Assembly (NCBI RefSeq): GCF_008370345.1
Contig: NZ_VTUU01000012.1
Span: 26,958 to 90,957 of the forward strand
DNA length: 64,000 nt
From: Marinobacter salinexigens
Lineage (GTDB): Bacteria; Pseudomonadota; Gammaproteobacteria; Pseudomonadales; Oleiphilaceae
Reading direction: 5' to 3'
A program made the position numbers and the translations under genes. Below the pieces are notes generated by a model. That model ran no database searches, had not been told where the DNA came from, and worked only from the letters and a program-made list of their open reading frames with translations. Positions 63,915-64,000 of the stretch are shown here, in pieces; the first letter of the stretch is position 1, and each line of letters opens with the position of its first letter.

Positions 63915-63942
63915 TTGACAAGGTCGGGATTCGATGTAGAAT
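63915..63942 (+). promoter_or_regulatory. rRNA-type promoter P2
   Basis: TTGACA (63915-63920), 16 bases, TAGAAT (63937-63942), then ACGCGGCC as discriminator. The 30 bases upstream are AT-rich and can act as an UP element. Spacer length and boxes are identical to P1. Confidence 0.85.
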
Positions 63943-63970
63943 ACGCGGCCTTGATTGAGCAGAGGCTCAA

Positions 63971-63983
63971 CGCTCTTTAAAAA
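63971..63983 (+). promoter_or_regulatory. boxA-like antitermination element
   Basis: CGCTCTTTAAAAA resembles the rRNA leader boxA (TGCTCTTTAACAA). Its position 29 bases after P2 suggests that a 16S rRNA gene follows beyond the window. Confidence 0.65.
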
Positions 63984-64000
63984 GTTAACCAAGTAATTCG

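Overview
The window looks like a piece of a Marinobacter-type gammaproteobacterial chromosome (moderate GC, marine, flagellated, lipid-storing). The clearest genus pointer is the 661-residue two-domain acyl-CoA reductase at 28082-30067, which closely resembles the wax-ester enzyme described from Marinobacter. Several gene orders are shared with Pseudomonas: rnt-pyrC next to motY, yciK-mupP-ubiG-mtaD next to mtnA, and purL next to mltF. Coding density is high, there are two tRNA genes, and I see no phage, transposon, integrase or CRISPR array.

Layout. 1-5915 is the envelope operon: the end of bamA, then skp, lpxD, fabZ, lpxA, lpxB and rnhB (outer-membrane protein assembly and lipid A synthesis). 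It stops at rnhB and is followed by an initiator tRNA-Met with its own strong promoter and terminator. 6384-11807 holds a small lipoprotein and, on the other strand, a three-gene signalling cassette (OmpR-type regulator, LysM/FecR periplasmic protein, CHASE2 histidine kinase). 11918-19036 has topB, bolA, a YciO-type gene, an unknown protein, a chemoreceptor with a c-type heme motif, a YcbL-type hydrolase and a second small heme protein. 19088-22907 is an exporter/regulator block (two EamA transporters with AraC and LysR regulators), followed by tRNA-Arg(CCT).

23117-30067 carries two arsenosugar-type glycosyltransferases, a large M16 peptidase, a small unknown gene and the fatty acyl-CoA reductase with a striking paired palindrome upstream. 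30121-36857 carries rnt, pyrC, motY (with a good flagellar sigma-28 promoter), and a divergent pair made of a histone-deacetylase-like enzyme and a Pat-type acetyltransferase. 36894-42725 is a long minus-strand run (mtaD, ubiG, mupP, yciK, a glutaredoxin-like gene, yaaA, a small membrane protein, rdgC), with mtnA divergent from mtaD. 43910-50481 holds a helix-turn-helix protein, the Prc protease and a beta-oxidation pair (thiolase plus multifunctional enoyl-CoA hydratase/3-hydroxyacyl-CoA dehydrogenase).

50695-63675 carries a ComFB-like small protein, a DUF349 coiled-coil protein, recX, mltF, purL, a DnaA-box region, a NIF3-like protein, two Nudix hydrolases, a gamma-carbonic anhydrase, a DUF1289 protein and purT. 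The last 325 bases contain two near-identical strong promoters and a boxA-like element, so the window most likely ends just upstream of a 16S rRNA gene.

The most interesting items are the FecR/CHASE2 cassette, the paired operator upstream of the wax-pathway gene, the divergent acetylation/deacetylation pair, the two heme-motif sensory genes, and the origin-like DnaA-box region at 60012-60154. All functional calls are from reading motifs and family resemblance; no search was run.
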